DNA from: Vanilla planifolia
Taxonomy: Eukaryota; Streptophyta; Magnoliopsida; Asparagales; Orchidaceae
Reading direction: 5' to 3'
DNA length: 64,000 nt
Assembly: GCA_023846275.1 (NCBI GenBank)
Contig: CM043878.1
Location: 10,547,501-10,611,500 of the forward strand
A model generated the notes under the pieces. That model did not search any database and was not told the origin of the DNA. It saw only the letters and a program-made list of their open reading frames with translations. Made by a program: the position numbers and the translations under genes. Each line of letters opens with the position of its first letter. Positions within the stretch are counted from its first letter, which is position 1. Below are positions 35,601 through 51,100 of this stretch, one piece after another.

Positions 35601-38600
35601 CATGCTTCAATATCTCTTCAGGTTCTGTAGGATTCAAATTGATGACCATAGGCTGCCATCCTCCTTATTCATCACTGCTACCTCCAGCCATCTTCCCGAG
35701 TCATTTTCACCTGGAAATTGCCATGGTCATGCCTCTTCTGTGAAAAGTTGAGTTTTTTTGCTCACCATACCAATGTCTCCTCCTCTCTGGCTAGGGCCAC
35801 CAATATGCAGCCCTTGATCTTGGCATGAAGCAACAATGTCCACCATCCCACCCTCGCTCCCTTGGGAACTTGGGCCCTCCACAGCTATCAATGCTCTATT
35901 TTTTTGGTTTGTCAGGTTTTAGCCATCTTCTGTAGCTCGAGCGGTGCTCACTCATTCAGTTTGTTCTTCCCAAAGCGCCTTCATAGATCCCCCTATTTAG
36001 GGTTTCCTCCTGCTCACCACTAACACCACAACCATGTCCATCTCGCTCCTTAAATTCAACCACTATGCCACCACCATGTCCATCTTGCTCCTTGAATTCA
36101 ACCACTGCTCTACACTCCTCGACAATAGCCAACCTTGATACATGAGCATAGCTAACATTTTCTTCATATCATCTACCAAATTCATGGAGCTTGTAAGATT
36201 AGTTTTCAAAATAATTGCTAAATATAAATCATTATAAATTTTGGAATTCAGTATCAACAATCTATCCTAAATGATGGTGGATTTTTCTTCTTTCTATATG
36301 ACAACTAATAAGGGAATAAATAATTTTGTTAATTTAGGTTTTCTATAATTGGTTTGGATGTTTTTTCAAATTTTCATTAGGTTTATATATCTTGGCCCAA
36401 TGGTTAAGAAAATTAAAAAAAAAAAACAACAAAGCAAAAGGCATATTGGGCATTTTCTGTACTCAATCCTAACCAAAAATGGTTTTGACAGAACTAAACC
36501 TCAAGTCACAAAAAAAAAAAAAAAATGATTAGCCCTTAAGACTAAGTAGGTCTCGAGGGAGGGCCCTTTAGGTTGGTGTGGTCCTTGAGGGTGTTTGTCA
36601 TGCCAAGACCTAAATGATCCACCAATTAACCTTCTTGCAACCTCTTGAGAAGTCTCTAATACCTCTCGAGACATCTAGATGCTAACTTCTTCTTCCCAAC
36701 TAGCTCCATCTAGCATGCCCTCATAACATGCTTAGAGAATGGTCTAATAACCAACTTAAGTGTTGTGACATCTAGAGGCTAACTTCTTCTTCCCAACTAG
36801 CTCCATTTATCATGCTCTCATAACAAGCTTAGAGAATGATCTAATGACCAACTTAAGTGTTGTGGGTATCCGCATTAGAGGAAATAATAAACTCAATAGT
36901 TGATCTCCTAATCAAGACTCTCATTACTTTTCATCACCAACTACTCCGTTGTTGTTGCTCTTAGAGTTCCTTTGTTTTCGCTCTTCACATACCTTCTCCC
37001 AACAAAACTTCCCATCAAACCAGCCTATTGATACCAACCTACAAAGGCCCATTAGTTTGTTCCTTGATGTTGGTGGTGACTTACTCATTTTGTATTGCAT
37101 CTCATAATTTTGCTATTCAATTCATCCATTATATTAGTTAGAAATCCTAGTAATTCAAGGTACATCAAACCTCCGATCATACCAAATATACTACAATTGC
37201 TACTAATATTGCTTCTATTGACCGTGTCATGGCCTCCCTCAACTAATTGAAAGGTATTTTGGATTGAACCAATTATGTACACAAAGCCCTTGCAGCCTAG
37301 TTGTTTGGGACTTGCATTGGGCTCTAATATGATTGCTTCCTTTGACAATAACAGCCCATCACCTATATGGTACAATTAGGGTGGATTTGTTATAGGCCAA
37401 AAAGGCATGATCAATGCATGATTGGAGTGTGCTTTTTTGCTTAACACCCTTACTCTTCCTAGGACTTTGCAAACTTTTAATACTAGGAAGCCCATGTCTC
37501 CTTTGCTGATGACAAAAATTTTGGATGACGAGTTCAAATGACAATGCTCTCTTATTAGCAATTGATCAGAAAAGGTCATTGTACGTGTACATAGTTGAAG
37601 CCACCAACAAACCTTAGAAGCACAAAAAGAATAATTGAAGTCTTTAACTTGAATCAGGGATTTTTTTTGCTCAAATTCACAAGTGAAGAGAACAACCTAA
37701 ATGCCATCCAAAACATTATATGGATTATAAAAGGTTTTATCATTAGTGTTCAAAGTGGGTATTGCAACATGCCCTTCTAGAAGGATTTATTTAATAGATT
37801 TCTCCTTTGAATAAAAAATTCTCAAACTTGCTACTCCATTTCAAAAATGTGAGATCCCTGTTTAAATTTGCAAGTGAAATCAATACTTCAATCATGAAGA
37901 CTAATTCACGATAACCTATGCCCTCCTCACCTTTGAAAGGCTTTGTTATGGGAAATACTAGTTCCACCTTTCCGTCAATGATCCTTACCAAGTATGAGGA
38001 TGTTTTTTTCAAATTGCATTAAATTGGAAGCCCAAGCCATGCCTTTCATGGGCCACCATTGTTGAACTCCTGCAATTTGTCCCAATATGGCCATTGCAGC
38101 AAAAAATTTTACTACTTTTGCCCACCTAAACCACTCTCTCCCACCCTTAGATGGTTGTATTCCCAGCATGAACGATTTCAAGACAGTTGGGCATACAAGA
38201 AGATGTGGGACACATTGGTAGTTAAATCAGTAGCTACCAAATCCTCCCTTGATCTATGTTGCATCCTAATTTGAATCCTCCATCATACCCCTCCATCAAT
38301 GCAATCACCTTGGACTAGGTTACTATGCCCACCACATCTATGGTTGCGCCATGCTAGTATAGTCCTAAAGGCATTGCATCTATGCTTGGACAACTTGATT
38401 TGTTAGCCAAGGGCTCTCTGCTAATGAATTAATGAGTATCTTCTTGGAGCGTGAAGGTTGCCTTACATTAGTACTCTCTATTTGCACTCAACATCTCCAG
38501 TTTTTACAAAAATGCAAAAGAACACGAAACTTATCTCTAGTCTATCTCCAAATCACCATCCAAATTTTTGGTTTATTTGTTCTCATGCCATCCCTATGAT

Positions 38601-41600
38601 TATCACATAATCATATATATATTTTTATTGTACACATCTTTATATATATTAAACTGAATCGAGCCTTCAATTTCCACCAAAAAAAGAACACCTATATTAA
38701 AAGTACAATCCAATCAACTTCCCCTCCCCAAAGAACAAAGGACTTCTAACCTACTCCCTGTAAGCAACAGAATTTTGGCACAGCTGCTCTTGTTTCATGT
38801 AGATACTAGAAAACTTCAACTTCAAATAGCTACTTCAATTACTAATACATCTGCTGGGTCCATTGACTATGACTGCTGAAATACCACAACCCACCATTGA
38901 ACCATCAATCTATTCTCTACTTGAAGTCTAAAAGAAAAGATGAAAAGCAATGCTTTGAATTTATGCTACAAGGAACAACTAATGTACCAAAGACATCTCA
39001 CTGCCTACAACCAGTAGAATTATGAAATAGCTGCTCTTATTTCAAGTAGATCCCCATTAAAAAAAGTTCATGTCAAGGTAGCTGCTCCTATTACCAATTC
39101 ATCTAACTCAAGGTCCGAAGACATTCTAGCCCAGCTAGGAGGCATTCAACTCAGCATACTCCTTTTGACATAGTAATGTCTCAAAAACTGCAATATTTTA
39201 TAATGAAACATTAGGAATTCACACATCTCAAGGATTTGGAGCATAAAAGACTCATCAAAGAGCACAAAATCAATCTTATCTGACTTCTAGGAGATAAAGT
39301 TCAACCAACTCATCCAAATAAAAAAATATTATTAGGGAAATTCAAACTTCTGACCTAGAAGATGATGCTCATAATTTTGTTTCATCTTCTGTGGATACGA
39401 TCCTTTGGAAATGTTCCTATTCACTTTGTCGAGGTGGTACTTCCAGAATCCTAATTCACAATGTAAGATCTCCCCACAACTTCTCCATTTTGTTCACTAC
39501 TGTCTATCATTCTCATAATGTTTCTTTTACAGTGAGTCTACACAGCCACCACTACTCCCTTATAGTACTGCACGGATCGTCATAGGCAACTTGAATTGTA
39601 TTATAGTTCATGAAAAGAAGACTGGGGGAACAAGATCCCTTAGAAATTCACAAAATCTGTCAATCAAGCTAGTTAACTTCTGGTTTGGAGGATCTTCAAG
39701 GCTTGTGTTACACTCTCACTTAGTCCTATAAAATCCTATCAAGCCTATACTTTGTAAACTTGACAATGCATCGTAAATAATTCTTAAATTGAAATGACTA
39801 TAAGCAGCTTTAATTCCACCATGCAGGTTTGACGACATCAATCGCCCAACTTTATTGTGCTCTATCTATTAGCAATTTTCTCTCGATATTCAAAAATGTC
39901 TAGTCCTTTCTAATAGTTTATTATCACATGTTCTTTTTGGTCCATCTCTTTCCCTACTTGTAGACAAAATTCAAAAAGTTCACATTTCCTTACAGGGTCA
40001 TAAGACTTCTATAAGCTTATTTTTGTGCTACACATGTAAACAAGGTTATTTCTAATCATATCATATAGAGTATAGCTATTAATCAATCTTAAACATCCTT
40101 GTCTTTGTAACCCATTTTTATTGTCATGTTTTAAATTCACATGCTAGCATTAACAACAAAAAAATATTATTGGTTTCATCATAATCTCATTTAAGCTAGA
40201 TTCCTCCACCAATGTCATAAGCCAAAAACTTGAATTTAGCTTTAACACTACTTCTAGCTATGACATATTACTTTTTTACTTTGCCAAACAACAAAATTAC
40301 TCCACAGCTAGGAGTAAAAGCTTGAGGTTGACCTACGATCAAGTACAGAATCAGCATTAGTATCAATGTAATTCTCAACATCCCTTTTTGTTGACCTACA
40401 AAAAGAGTTTCTTTTTTTTGTCATTTTAAGATATTTGAAGATGCGATATACTGCATTCGTATGTTCTTCAATAAGAATAATCATAAATTGACTCATCATA
40501 CTAATAGAGAACAAATGTTAGGTTTAAAATGTGAAAGATATATGACTTTTTCAACAAACCTTTGACATTTTCCCTTCTCCATAAGAACACATATTCTTAA
40601 TTTGTTTGGACAACCCATAGAAGTGACAGCTAGTTTACATCATAACATCTATATTTCTTACAAAAAGTTCTAAGGTATACTTACATTGTGAGATGACAAT
40701 TCCTTTCCTTGATCATGTAATTTCTATCCCAAGAAAATATTTGAGATCTCCGATATCTTTGATCTCAAATTCTTTGATCAAGATTTCTTTGAGAACATAC
40801 AAATTTTCAATATAATCACTTGTTCAGATAATATCATCAATGTAGAATATAATAAAAACCATCTTACATTCAAGAAAATATTAGAAAAATATTGTATGAT
40901 CACTTTAATGCTATGACTATCCATTCTTCCTAATAGCTTTTGTAAATCTATCAAATCGCACTCGAGGAAACCACTTGAGGCTAAATAAAGACTTCTGGAG
41001 CTTAAAAACTTTGTTGGCATTAGTTTGTAAATATAGACCTAAAGGGATCTCCATATACACTTCTTTTAATGTTTTATTTAAAAATGCATTTCTAACATCT
41101 AACAGATGAAAATGTTAGTCAAGATTATCGACTAATAAAAGAACTTTGACTGTATTTAGTTTCACAATCGGAGTAAAGGTTTTCTAATAATCAATTTCAT
41201 AAGATTAAGTGAAGCTTTTTGCAACTAATTGGCTTTTCAATCTTTCCACATTTTCGTTTATCTTGTACTTCATAATAAATATCCACTTATATAAACATGT
41301 TTCTCTTTTAGTAACTCTATGAATTCCCATGTTTAATTTTTCTCTATGACATGAATTTTTTTCTAAACAATGTGCTTAACTCTAGAATTTTAAAAACTTT
41401 ATTTTTGTTGGTAAAAATCTGAATATTATTGAAGTCTATAGTAAAAACATGACAACCTGATGAGAGCTCTTTATATGAAAAGAATTGTAAATGAGATTAT
41501 CTGTTCATGAACTAAGTCCTTTCCTCAAGGCAACAAGAATGTCAAGAATTTTGTCAAGTAACTTTTAGGATTCAAGAATAGTTTTAACTAAAGATTGTGA

Positions 41601-44600
41601 AGCTTGAGGAGATTATGGATTTGATTTATGTTCTTGAATCAACTAAGACTTATGTTTGTGATTCAATCTTCTTTTGGTTGTCATTTTTCTTGGAGTAGAA
41701 AATGAACTCTTTTTTTCTAACAAGTTGTGCAAAATTTAGATTGTTTGCTAGCTTAGAAGTAAAAGAGATGATTATTGTTTCTATTTGAGGAATGAAAGAA
41801 TGGAGTTTGGATGAAAAAGGACTTCAACTTGAAAGATTTTCATTAGTTTTCCAAAATAGGTACATTGTATATCATTCCCTGAATAGCACTTTTGGAGATT
41901 GATTTTTAAAGAAAATTACGTCCATAGAATTATAGAATTCCTTAGTGGCTAGAGAATAACATCTATAAACTTTTGATAAGAAGAATACCCTAGAAGAATA
42001 TATTTGATTAATTTGAGGTCAAGTTTATTTTGCTATTATTGATGAACATGGACAAATACAGAGCAACCAAATCCTTTTAAAGAAATAGTAGAAATGAGAC
42101 ATGTGTTACGATAAGATTCAAAAAAGACTTGATAAGGTGTTTGGAATTTTAAGACATAAGAAAACTTATTAATTAGATATCCAACAACAAGATCTAGCAA
42201 CTTCTAATGATGTCTTTTTTTTTTGTAATATCATTTTTTTGGGATGTGACACGAGCCCTAATAAATAATTTCATCACTTACTAAGTAATCTCTAAGAATT
42301 GATTTAAAATATTCTTTTGCATTATGAGTTTTCAAATTTTGGATTGATTTTAGTTTGAAATTGAATTTGGATCAAATAATTAAACGTTTTAAAACTCTAA
42401 CTATCCTTAGATTTTTCCTTCATCAAAATGTGTGTGTTCATCAACAAAGAAAACAAACTATTTAATTCTTGTGATATTGTTGATCTTAAATGGTTCTCAA
42501 ACATTACTATGAATAATTAAAAATTGCTAAGATAATTTATCAGATAGATTTAGATAAAAATTTCAAACATGCTTCGATAATTAATAAATCTCACAATAAA
42601 AAAAATTAGAACTTCTATTTTTGAATAATAAAAAAAAAAGTTTATCAAAATACAACAAATTAGAATAACTTAATCGATTGTACTACAACATAATTACAGT
42701 ATCATATATTATATTTATAGATTATCCATTAAAATTAATATCAACCATAAGAAGACAAAGACCAAAACACATCTTAATATTATTAATCATCATCCTTGAA
42801 TCTAAATCTAAAAATTTACAATTATTTTTTGAAAAATTAGAAACACAACTTTTACCCTGAGTAAGTTTATTGATCTAGATAACAAATTATGATCTAAGTT
42901 AAGAACCAATAATATAAAGTTAAGAATTAGGTCCTTTAAAATAGAAACAAACTCTTTTTAACTACTTAATAGAAATCCATCAGCAATATGGAATATAAAA
43001 TTCTCATAATACATACTATAATTTTCAAGAATACTTGCATCACTAGTTACTATAATTTTCAAGAATACTTGCATCACTAGTTACATGATTAAATGTTCTT
43101 GAATCTATAATTCATGATTTATTCTATTGGTTTTAACATTTAAGGTGTTCAAAAAAAAAAAATCTATCAATGATCATATACCAATTATTGTATTGAGATT
43201 TGTAGACTATTGTGTTTGATTAATCATCTTCTAAAAAACTTCTATTTGTTTCTTACTAAATGATGATGGCTTTGATGAAGTTTGTTGTACTGAAAGAACT
43301 TGATACTCCTTAATTAAGAGATAGTTTTATTAAGACTTGAAGTTTACTAGTTTTCTATAAATCTTTAAACAAGTTTTCTTAGTATAACCTAATGTTTTGC
43401 AATGGTCACACCAAGATCTTTCTACCTAACACGTTTATTGCCAAGTGTCTACTTTTGTGATCCTCAAGCTGCAAGGGTAAAGCTCTTAGTAAGAGCATTT
43501 TAAATGTTGGCTTTAGATCTAACATGTTTTTTGACAATTTCTTGACCAAACTTCCAAAACAAAAACTTCTAAAATACTAAACAGTGTTTGGTTCCCAAAA
43601 TTCGTCCTCTAGCCTTATTGAGGTTTTTATTAAGACTGGGAAATAATTTGTATATTTTTTCTTCCTAATAATCTTTTTTTATTTTGTTACATTTATTGGA
43701 CAACCTTAATGATTGGGATTGAGCAAGTCAAGTTGCTATCAATTCCTAGTCAACAGATTAAAATATTGAGTGATAATGAGCATTCTTTGGCAAAAATCAT
43801 CCAATATCCCTACAATCTCAAAGGGCTCAGCTATGTTTTCATTATCTAAATAAGTTTACTTGATTGCCTTTCAGATTTCTTGGGCTATTTTATATAATAG
43901 AAACTTCTTTTCAATATCAATATTTATAGAATTGATTAACCATGACACTTTATCTTGGATTTAATGGGTAAGAGCATTTATAACTATTGCTTTGAAGCAA
44001 AGCATTAACTAAGTCCAACAATAATCAACATTCCATTAGTCTATCCTCCTTAAGTGCTTACACAAGCTATGCTCAATTATAGATAATTTTAATAGCTTCA
44101 ATATTACCAATATTAACTCCATTTTCTAAGATCATCCAAAAATATTTCTCTTATGAATTTATCATGCCTTCTCCAAACTAATAAAAATAAATAAAATCTT
44201 TTTTTTCATACCTTAAATCTCTCCACTAAAGTTCTAACATAATGATCTGAAGGACATTTCCTAGCATATAAACCAAACCAGCCACAAATCTAATCCCATC
44301 AAATTTAAGAACTTTTTCCCAAGGGAAACTCCATTTTCATGTTCTAGACACTAAAAGCTGTTAGGCAAGCTTAGAAAAAATGGACTAAATATCACTAAGT
44401 CAAACATCTAAGTCAGTGGAAACCAAATTTAGATTGGAAAAATATTCAGAATGGCCTGAAATGAATCATCTAAACAGTGCTTGCTCTTACTTGAGAAAAA
44501 TACAAATCTAGATTTCGTTAAGCTGGAATGCTGCCAAGTGAAATAGTGAACTAAACCTCACTAACTTAAGCTTGGTGAAGTTGAGCCCTGCTTTTTCCCT

Positions 44601-47600
44601 TGCAATTCCAGATACTAAAAGCTCTGCATACAAAATGAGAACTCATAGTAAGGAAACATACAAAAATTTCAGGGTTGAATCTATTTGCCTCAAAATTTAT
44701 CAGATCCTTCAATGCTTATCATATACAGTACATCTCCACTGGCCACTTATCTCTAGTAGGGAAGACATTTCCTTTCAAATTTGTCGTTGGCCTTCTTGTC
44801 AAGATAACTAGAGTAGAGACCACAAATGTTGTTTTCGTGTGTCAATGCAATATTTCCCTAGGTCCTGATGACTTCAATACTTTCTCCAAATTAACAAGGC
44901 AGGATCTATGTAACAAAAGTTGTTTTCATGCAACTAGGAGGTTGCCTACTTGTGATATGAAAACACATATTACAAACTATGGATATGACTACATCCAATA
45001 AACCATTTGGTATGAAGCATAGCTCAACCTTATGCATGTGGTAGCATTCGTATCATCATACTGCACATTTTTTGAAGATAAAAACAATGATTTTCTTGTG
45101 ATCTTCTCATGAACTTGCTCAACGATTTGTCTTCTTCTATAGGAGCACTAATTACCAAAATCAACCTGCAGATTCAAAGGTTCCCATTGAGATCATTACC
45201 AAATTCCAAGCTCAATGCACTCTTATTTCTTGTTTAAAGGAAAGTATATTCCCAAAGCTGTCAGATTGAAAAGGTAAATGTCTATTCGTTGTGGATAGAA
45301 CTATTTTTCAGATAACAACCATCCTCTTATGTTAAGGTACTGGTGCCAAAGTTTCACAATAAGACGTGGTTATCAAGCTGATTAGGTCTGTCTGTGGCAA
45401 CTTCACACAGCAAATGATTAGGAGAGGAGGATTCATAAAATGGCTCAGTTTTCAATGGCTCCTCTAAACGATCTCGGATGACAGAACATGCCCTATCCTA
45501 CCCAAATGAACTATTGCACATAGAATTCATCTTGCATGGAGAATTATCCAAAACTCTGCACTCGTCCTACATGGTAACCAGGAGAGCAAGAATCATAGGA
45601 TTACTTGGTCTCCGATGTCTCAACTTATAAATCTTGCATGTATGTGGGATCCATGGATGGAAGAGTGGCAAGGCCGAACAATTCTTTATCGCGTTCAAAT
45701 GAATTGCATGTGGGATTCATCATGGATAGAATATTATTCAAAACTTGGATTTTTGAGAAGATGAGTTCTAATAATCTTTCCAAATCTTATAATTGGAGCG
45801 TTTCAAAACACTATGAATCTATTATGTGGTGATTAATAAACCTCCCTCATTGTCTCAATCCCACCACATCACAAAAAAGGAAATTATATTTGTCGAAAAC
45901 AGGCTTCTGCAAAGCAATGAAACCTAGTTATAGAAAAAATAATAATTTAAAGAAACAAAAATACTGTTTACAAGCCAATGCATAGAATGAATCCTTATCA
46001 TACAGTAAAATAAAAAACTTTGTACAACGACTTTAAAAACACTTTTACTTGTTCAGCGGTATTTTTTTAATGAAAAAATGTTCAATAGAACTCCATTCTA
46101 CAATACATCATATAGCAAACATAAAAAGAAACAAGTAGGTTACCCGGTGCTTTAGTAGTGCACCATTTGATAATTCAAAATAGATGATTTAACAATATTA
46201 AATTATCCATGAGAAGAATTTAGAAGTCAAAGTAACATACATGCTTCACTATATCTTCATGGACTATGCTTATCTTCTGCTCAAGCTCAACCTACAAAAA
46301 CAGATGATAGAAAGACTTGAACTCAACAAGCAGTCAAAGCAAGGATAAAATGTCTCCATAAAGGACGAGTTTACACAAAGCTAAACACTAAGTTAAAAGT
46401 GAACGGATAGCACTTACCATTATCACTAATAAAACAGGCATATTCATTGCACAAGTTTGCTACATATCTATAAGGGCTTTACATATGGGATGATGTAACG
46501 TTGCATAGCAAATAGGTTGGCTTTAAATTGACAAATTTTTAAACAATAAATACTAATTTAATTAAACTATTAAGATGATAGTTAATAAAAACTATTTAGC
46601 AAAGGTCAGAATGTTGTAATGGAGCTCCCTTTCATCATTTAACTAGACTCAACTGATTTTGGATGACTCTATGTGTGTAAAAGAAAAAAAATGTGTACAA
46701 TGTCATGATGGTGCACACAATTTTGAGCATGTGCATACTACATTTTATGCACAGTACTTTTTATGCATGTAAATTTAATAGATGAGTGCGCACTATAAGA
46801 GCATTTTTATTATATGCATGTAAAAGTTCAACCTTTTGAGCATAGGTATGTAGGCATATAAAAAATTATATGCATACATGTTTACATGTGCCACTTGTTG
46901 AAACATATACTGTTTGATGTATTTTTTGGGTTACTAAACAAAAAAATTAACACCTCAAAACTTTCTACTTATAAATTAATTCTTGCTTGAGGGACTAAAA
47001 TATAAATAATGTTGACAACTTGCCTTCCTATCACTATCCTTACATCTATGATTCTATAATCATTTCCCTTAACACCAACTACATCTATTTTCAAATTGTT
47101 AGTACCAACTTTATTTCAATTTTAATTTCTACTTGATTAACCAAGCTTGAATCTTAAAGCATCAATCTTCTCGACCTTCTCAACCACCCACATAATTTTT
47201 TTTAAGACAGCATTTATCTTTTTTAAAAACCATGATACCCACCAACTCCTTTAACTCATCAATTTAATTATTTAAATTTTCTGTTCTAATACTATTATTT
47301 TGAACCAATTTCTTTAACTGCGTTTGTCCAAGATGACTTGAGAACCTTTGCTTATTAATCACCACATTTGGGCTCCAATGCTAAAGTCCTTGCTCATTGT
47401 CACCATAATCATGCAATCCAATGCATCAAATTGAGGGAATGGCACATATTAACACAATTAATAAACAATTTGTCATGTCAATTTGGTAAGTTTTATGCAA
47501 GCTGTCGACCACCAAATTTTTTCTCAAGTGAACTTGGGACTGGTCTTGACAATGCTTGCTAATGCCTAACAAATAAAAGAAAAAATCACTAATAAAATTA

Positions 47601-48112
47601 AGAGCGTGTCTATCAGTACCTATTTCACTAAAATAAAAAACAAATTTTAAATATGAGAACTAAAATGCCTTAGAAAGAAATTATTGGGATATGCCTTATA
47701 ACTACAAGGTCATCAATGTTTGTGATGAAAATGGCATACCAAACAAATCAATAACAAAACACAAAAGAAAGGCTACACTTCCAATGACATTTTAAAATTA
47801 ATCATTAATTCCTCAATAGACTTGTACCCTAAATGCATTATCTCAGCTTCTTTCAACAAAACATGTTATCTTTATTATGTACATGGCAACTTCAGCAGTC
47901 CAAGCCTTAAAGTTAATGGCTAAGCATTGGCCAACACAAAAATTCCCATCCATGTTGGTGCTAAATGTGAATCTATGCCCACCACACCCTATTGCCAACT
48001 ATCAATAATAAAAAGTGTGTGAAGCTTTCCTCAAAGACAAAGTGATCCAAATCATCATGTGTTACATTTGTATCTAACCAAACGCAAAAAAAAAAAAAAA
48101 AAAAAAAAAAAG

Positions 48113-48150
<38 letters not shown>

Positions 48151-51100
48151 TATGGTTGGACATAGTCACTGATTTTTAACATTTTGTAGTGGTAAAGGAC
48201 AATTTTTTTTTTTTTTTTAAATGGTGACTAAAGTCTTATATTAACTAATCTTAAGGTGATTCACACATACAATCATTAGATAAAATCATACTAAAGTCTA
48301 TAAGTAGAAACATTACCCTAACCCATATAATATCAAAGGATGCAAGATTTATAATCCAATCAATAGTATCATTTCCTTTCCTAAGGACATGACATAATCA
48401 ATACCTCACAAAAAAACTGAACTCTCAAGAAGGTCTCGAAAAAATGTTCCCCAAAATCCTTCCCAACAAGTGGGCAAGTTTGTTCATCATAACCAAAGAA
48501 TTTGATTCCAACCAAATTTATAAGAGTGGTCAAAGTGGCTAAACAGCAATGCAACCGCCACAAGGATAGCACACTCCATGACTTGTGCCGATAGAAAATT
48601 CACCACTACCTAAAACAAGAAGCAATTGACCATCAGAGTCCGGAATCACAATGCCAATATCAAAAGTGAGATAAAGTGCCCTAAAGATTGGATGATACGA
48701 CAAATTAATACTAAAAGTAACATGGAAGGTTTGGAGTGGAACTTACAGTATTTGTTGCATCATAAATAAATACAAAGAAGTTGCCACAATAATTGAAGGC
48801 ATATCATGTTGGTCCTTGTATGTGCACCACTGTATCCAATCTATAATAAATTCCAAGGAAGTAAGTGAAACTCCGAGGCATATAACTGAAGAAGTAAGAG
48901 GACTTGCCACACAACTACACGGTACATCAAAGAATGCTCAACAGTTTCAGTATAGGCGACCCCATGATTAGTGCAAATTAGATCTTGCGCATTGATAAAG
49001 CATCGTAACACAGGCACCAAAGCCTGAACACAGGGTTGCACCCCCAGTTTCCATGCCCGAGTGTCAAGTTGCATGCCCCTAGATACATTCTTACTCGTGA
49101 TTGAGATGCCCACATACATTCCCTACTTTGCTTGCCTCATTTTTAACTTGATTGTCATCATCTTCTTACACTTGTTGCTCATGCCTTTACTGAAGATAGA
49201 ACTTGACTTGTGATAGTTTACGTGCTGCCCAACCACAGCCTCATAAAAGTGTAGGACATCCCAAAATGTAGAAACAGTCAATGAGGTAATTGGATCATAG
49301 AAGAGCACATCATTTATACACAAAAGATTGAAAATAGCAGGTGCAAACTTACAAACACGAATACCTAAATTACCCTCCTGGGCCTGACAATGATGACTTT
49401 AAAGTGAAAGGCACTTTGAATAATTGATGGAAAGGTAAGGGGATACGAGTCATCTTTGATGAAGTCCACACAAGCCAATGACCCAAGGAAAGCACTTACC
49501 ATTATAAGGAACATCATATTTGGGTTCAACAATGCAAGCCTTAACAATAAGAAAATTCTAACAGATGCAATTCTAACCTTGCACCATATCCAACTTTAAT
49601 AGCCATGAGGTCCTCAATTGAAGAAGATGTGGAAAGTCAATGACTAATCTCTTAAGCCAATAAAATATTATCTAAAATAGGCCAACCATTCACAAAAGCC
49701 CCTTGTTCAAGAGTGATAAGATCTAGGAAGGTGTGTTAAAATTGAGAAAACCTTGCCACCACCTTATAAATGGTATTGCATAGGCTGATGAATAGAAACT
49801 GACTGGGAGAAGAAGCGCCTCTAAATTTGGGAGCAAATACCACCTGAATGTCCTACCATTGAGTCACCATATGTGCGATGGTGAAAACCTCCTCAACTAC
49901 CCTCAACATGTCTATCTGTGTGATATCCCAAAAACCTTTAAAAAAAATAGTAATGTCATTAATGCCCAAGACCCTATTAGAACATAAAGACTAGATAAAG
50001 CTCTGAATCCCAATAGAAGTGATGGGGGCAACCAGCATGGCCTCCTGGACAAGATCAAGCCATTTCCACAATTTTAAAATATCAATAAGAGAGATATGAT
50101 GTTATGAAGTGGTCCATTTTTAACAAAAAATGTTTAGAATCTCAAAAATCTCATCTTAGGAAGTCTCCACGACGCCTTTTGAATTGATAAGCCTGTGAAT
50201 ATAATTCTTTTGATGTCTTGCCGTGGTAGTGACAAGAAACTAGAATTATGGTCTCTAAGATAGGCCCATCTCGATTTGGCACATTGGCCCCAACAGATTT
50301 CTACTCTGGTTAGATTATCATGATACTATATACTAAGATCAACAAAGCACCAATGCTTGTCAGCCTGAAGATGCCCCGTTTGCATTTCCTTAAATTGTAA
50401 GTCATAAATCCCTTGTTCAAGTTGTTGGGTCGAATCAAGATGTCCTGCCAAACTTATAATTTCCCCTTCTGCTAAGGGCATAAAGAGTTCTGAAGGACTT
50501 AGTACACAATCTAGAGGGAGCCTTCCCCATAGCATGCCTACTCCAAGACACCACGTTCCTAGCCTCAAGACAAGTGAGTCCTCAAATTGCAAACGGTTGC
50601 CTAAAGGAAGTAACTCATGCACTAAAACTGAACAGTAAGGGACAACAGTATGAAACAAAGCACGTTATGTGATGCACATTAGTATCTGGAAAAGATTGAA
50701 ATACCAACGGATTGAGCAACAGCCCTATCCAATCTCTCAAAAATACGAGCAAAACTAGATTTATTGTTCAACTAGTTATAAACGCTACTTATTACATAAC
50801 TCCATTGACAAACAATGAGAATTCCTCAATGATGGTAATGTGAAATGCCTTGAATCCCTTCTTCTCATTCTAGGAAAAAATGACCACGAACTCACTTGAA
50901 ACAAACATGCAGAGTTGCAAATCGATGGATTAAAAGATAAAGTCCTATATGTCCCTCCAAATGATAAAATCCTTTCATGCATAAACCAAACAAAAAATTT
51001 GAGGTGATGACCTCCTACATCAACCTCAAGAATGAAAACTTACTTGATAGACTAAAAATGTGGACGTTGAGTTAAACCATACGCTTAGGAGCCTTGGCCT

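Larger units (their letters stand above)
32906..46240 (-). other. 13.3-kb intron of the SWIB/Plus-3 gene, filled with retroelements
   Basis: Between exons D and E. It holds decayed plus-strand LINE pieces (33.7-35.5, 37.6-40.1 and 44.5-45.85 kb), a decayed minus-strand Ty1-copia body (40.25-44.2 kb), several local tandem duplications and AT-rich filler. No other host gene was recognised inside it. Confidence 0.8.

Noticed and set aside
37085..38181. Several open minus-strand frames as a host gene
   Set aside because: The plus strand of the same region carries a DUF4283 pattern; the minus frames are mirrors and show no domain.
48086..48111. A26 run as the tail of a plus-strand LINE
   Set aside because: No LINE-like sequence precedes it, and it grades into an AT microsatellite.
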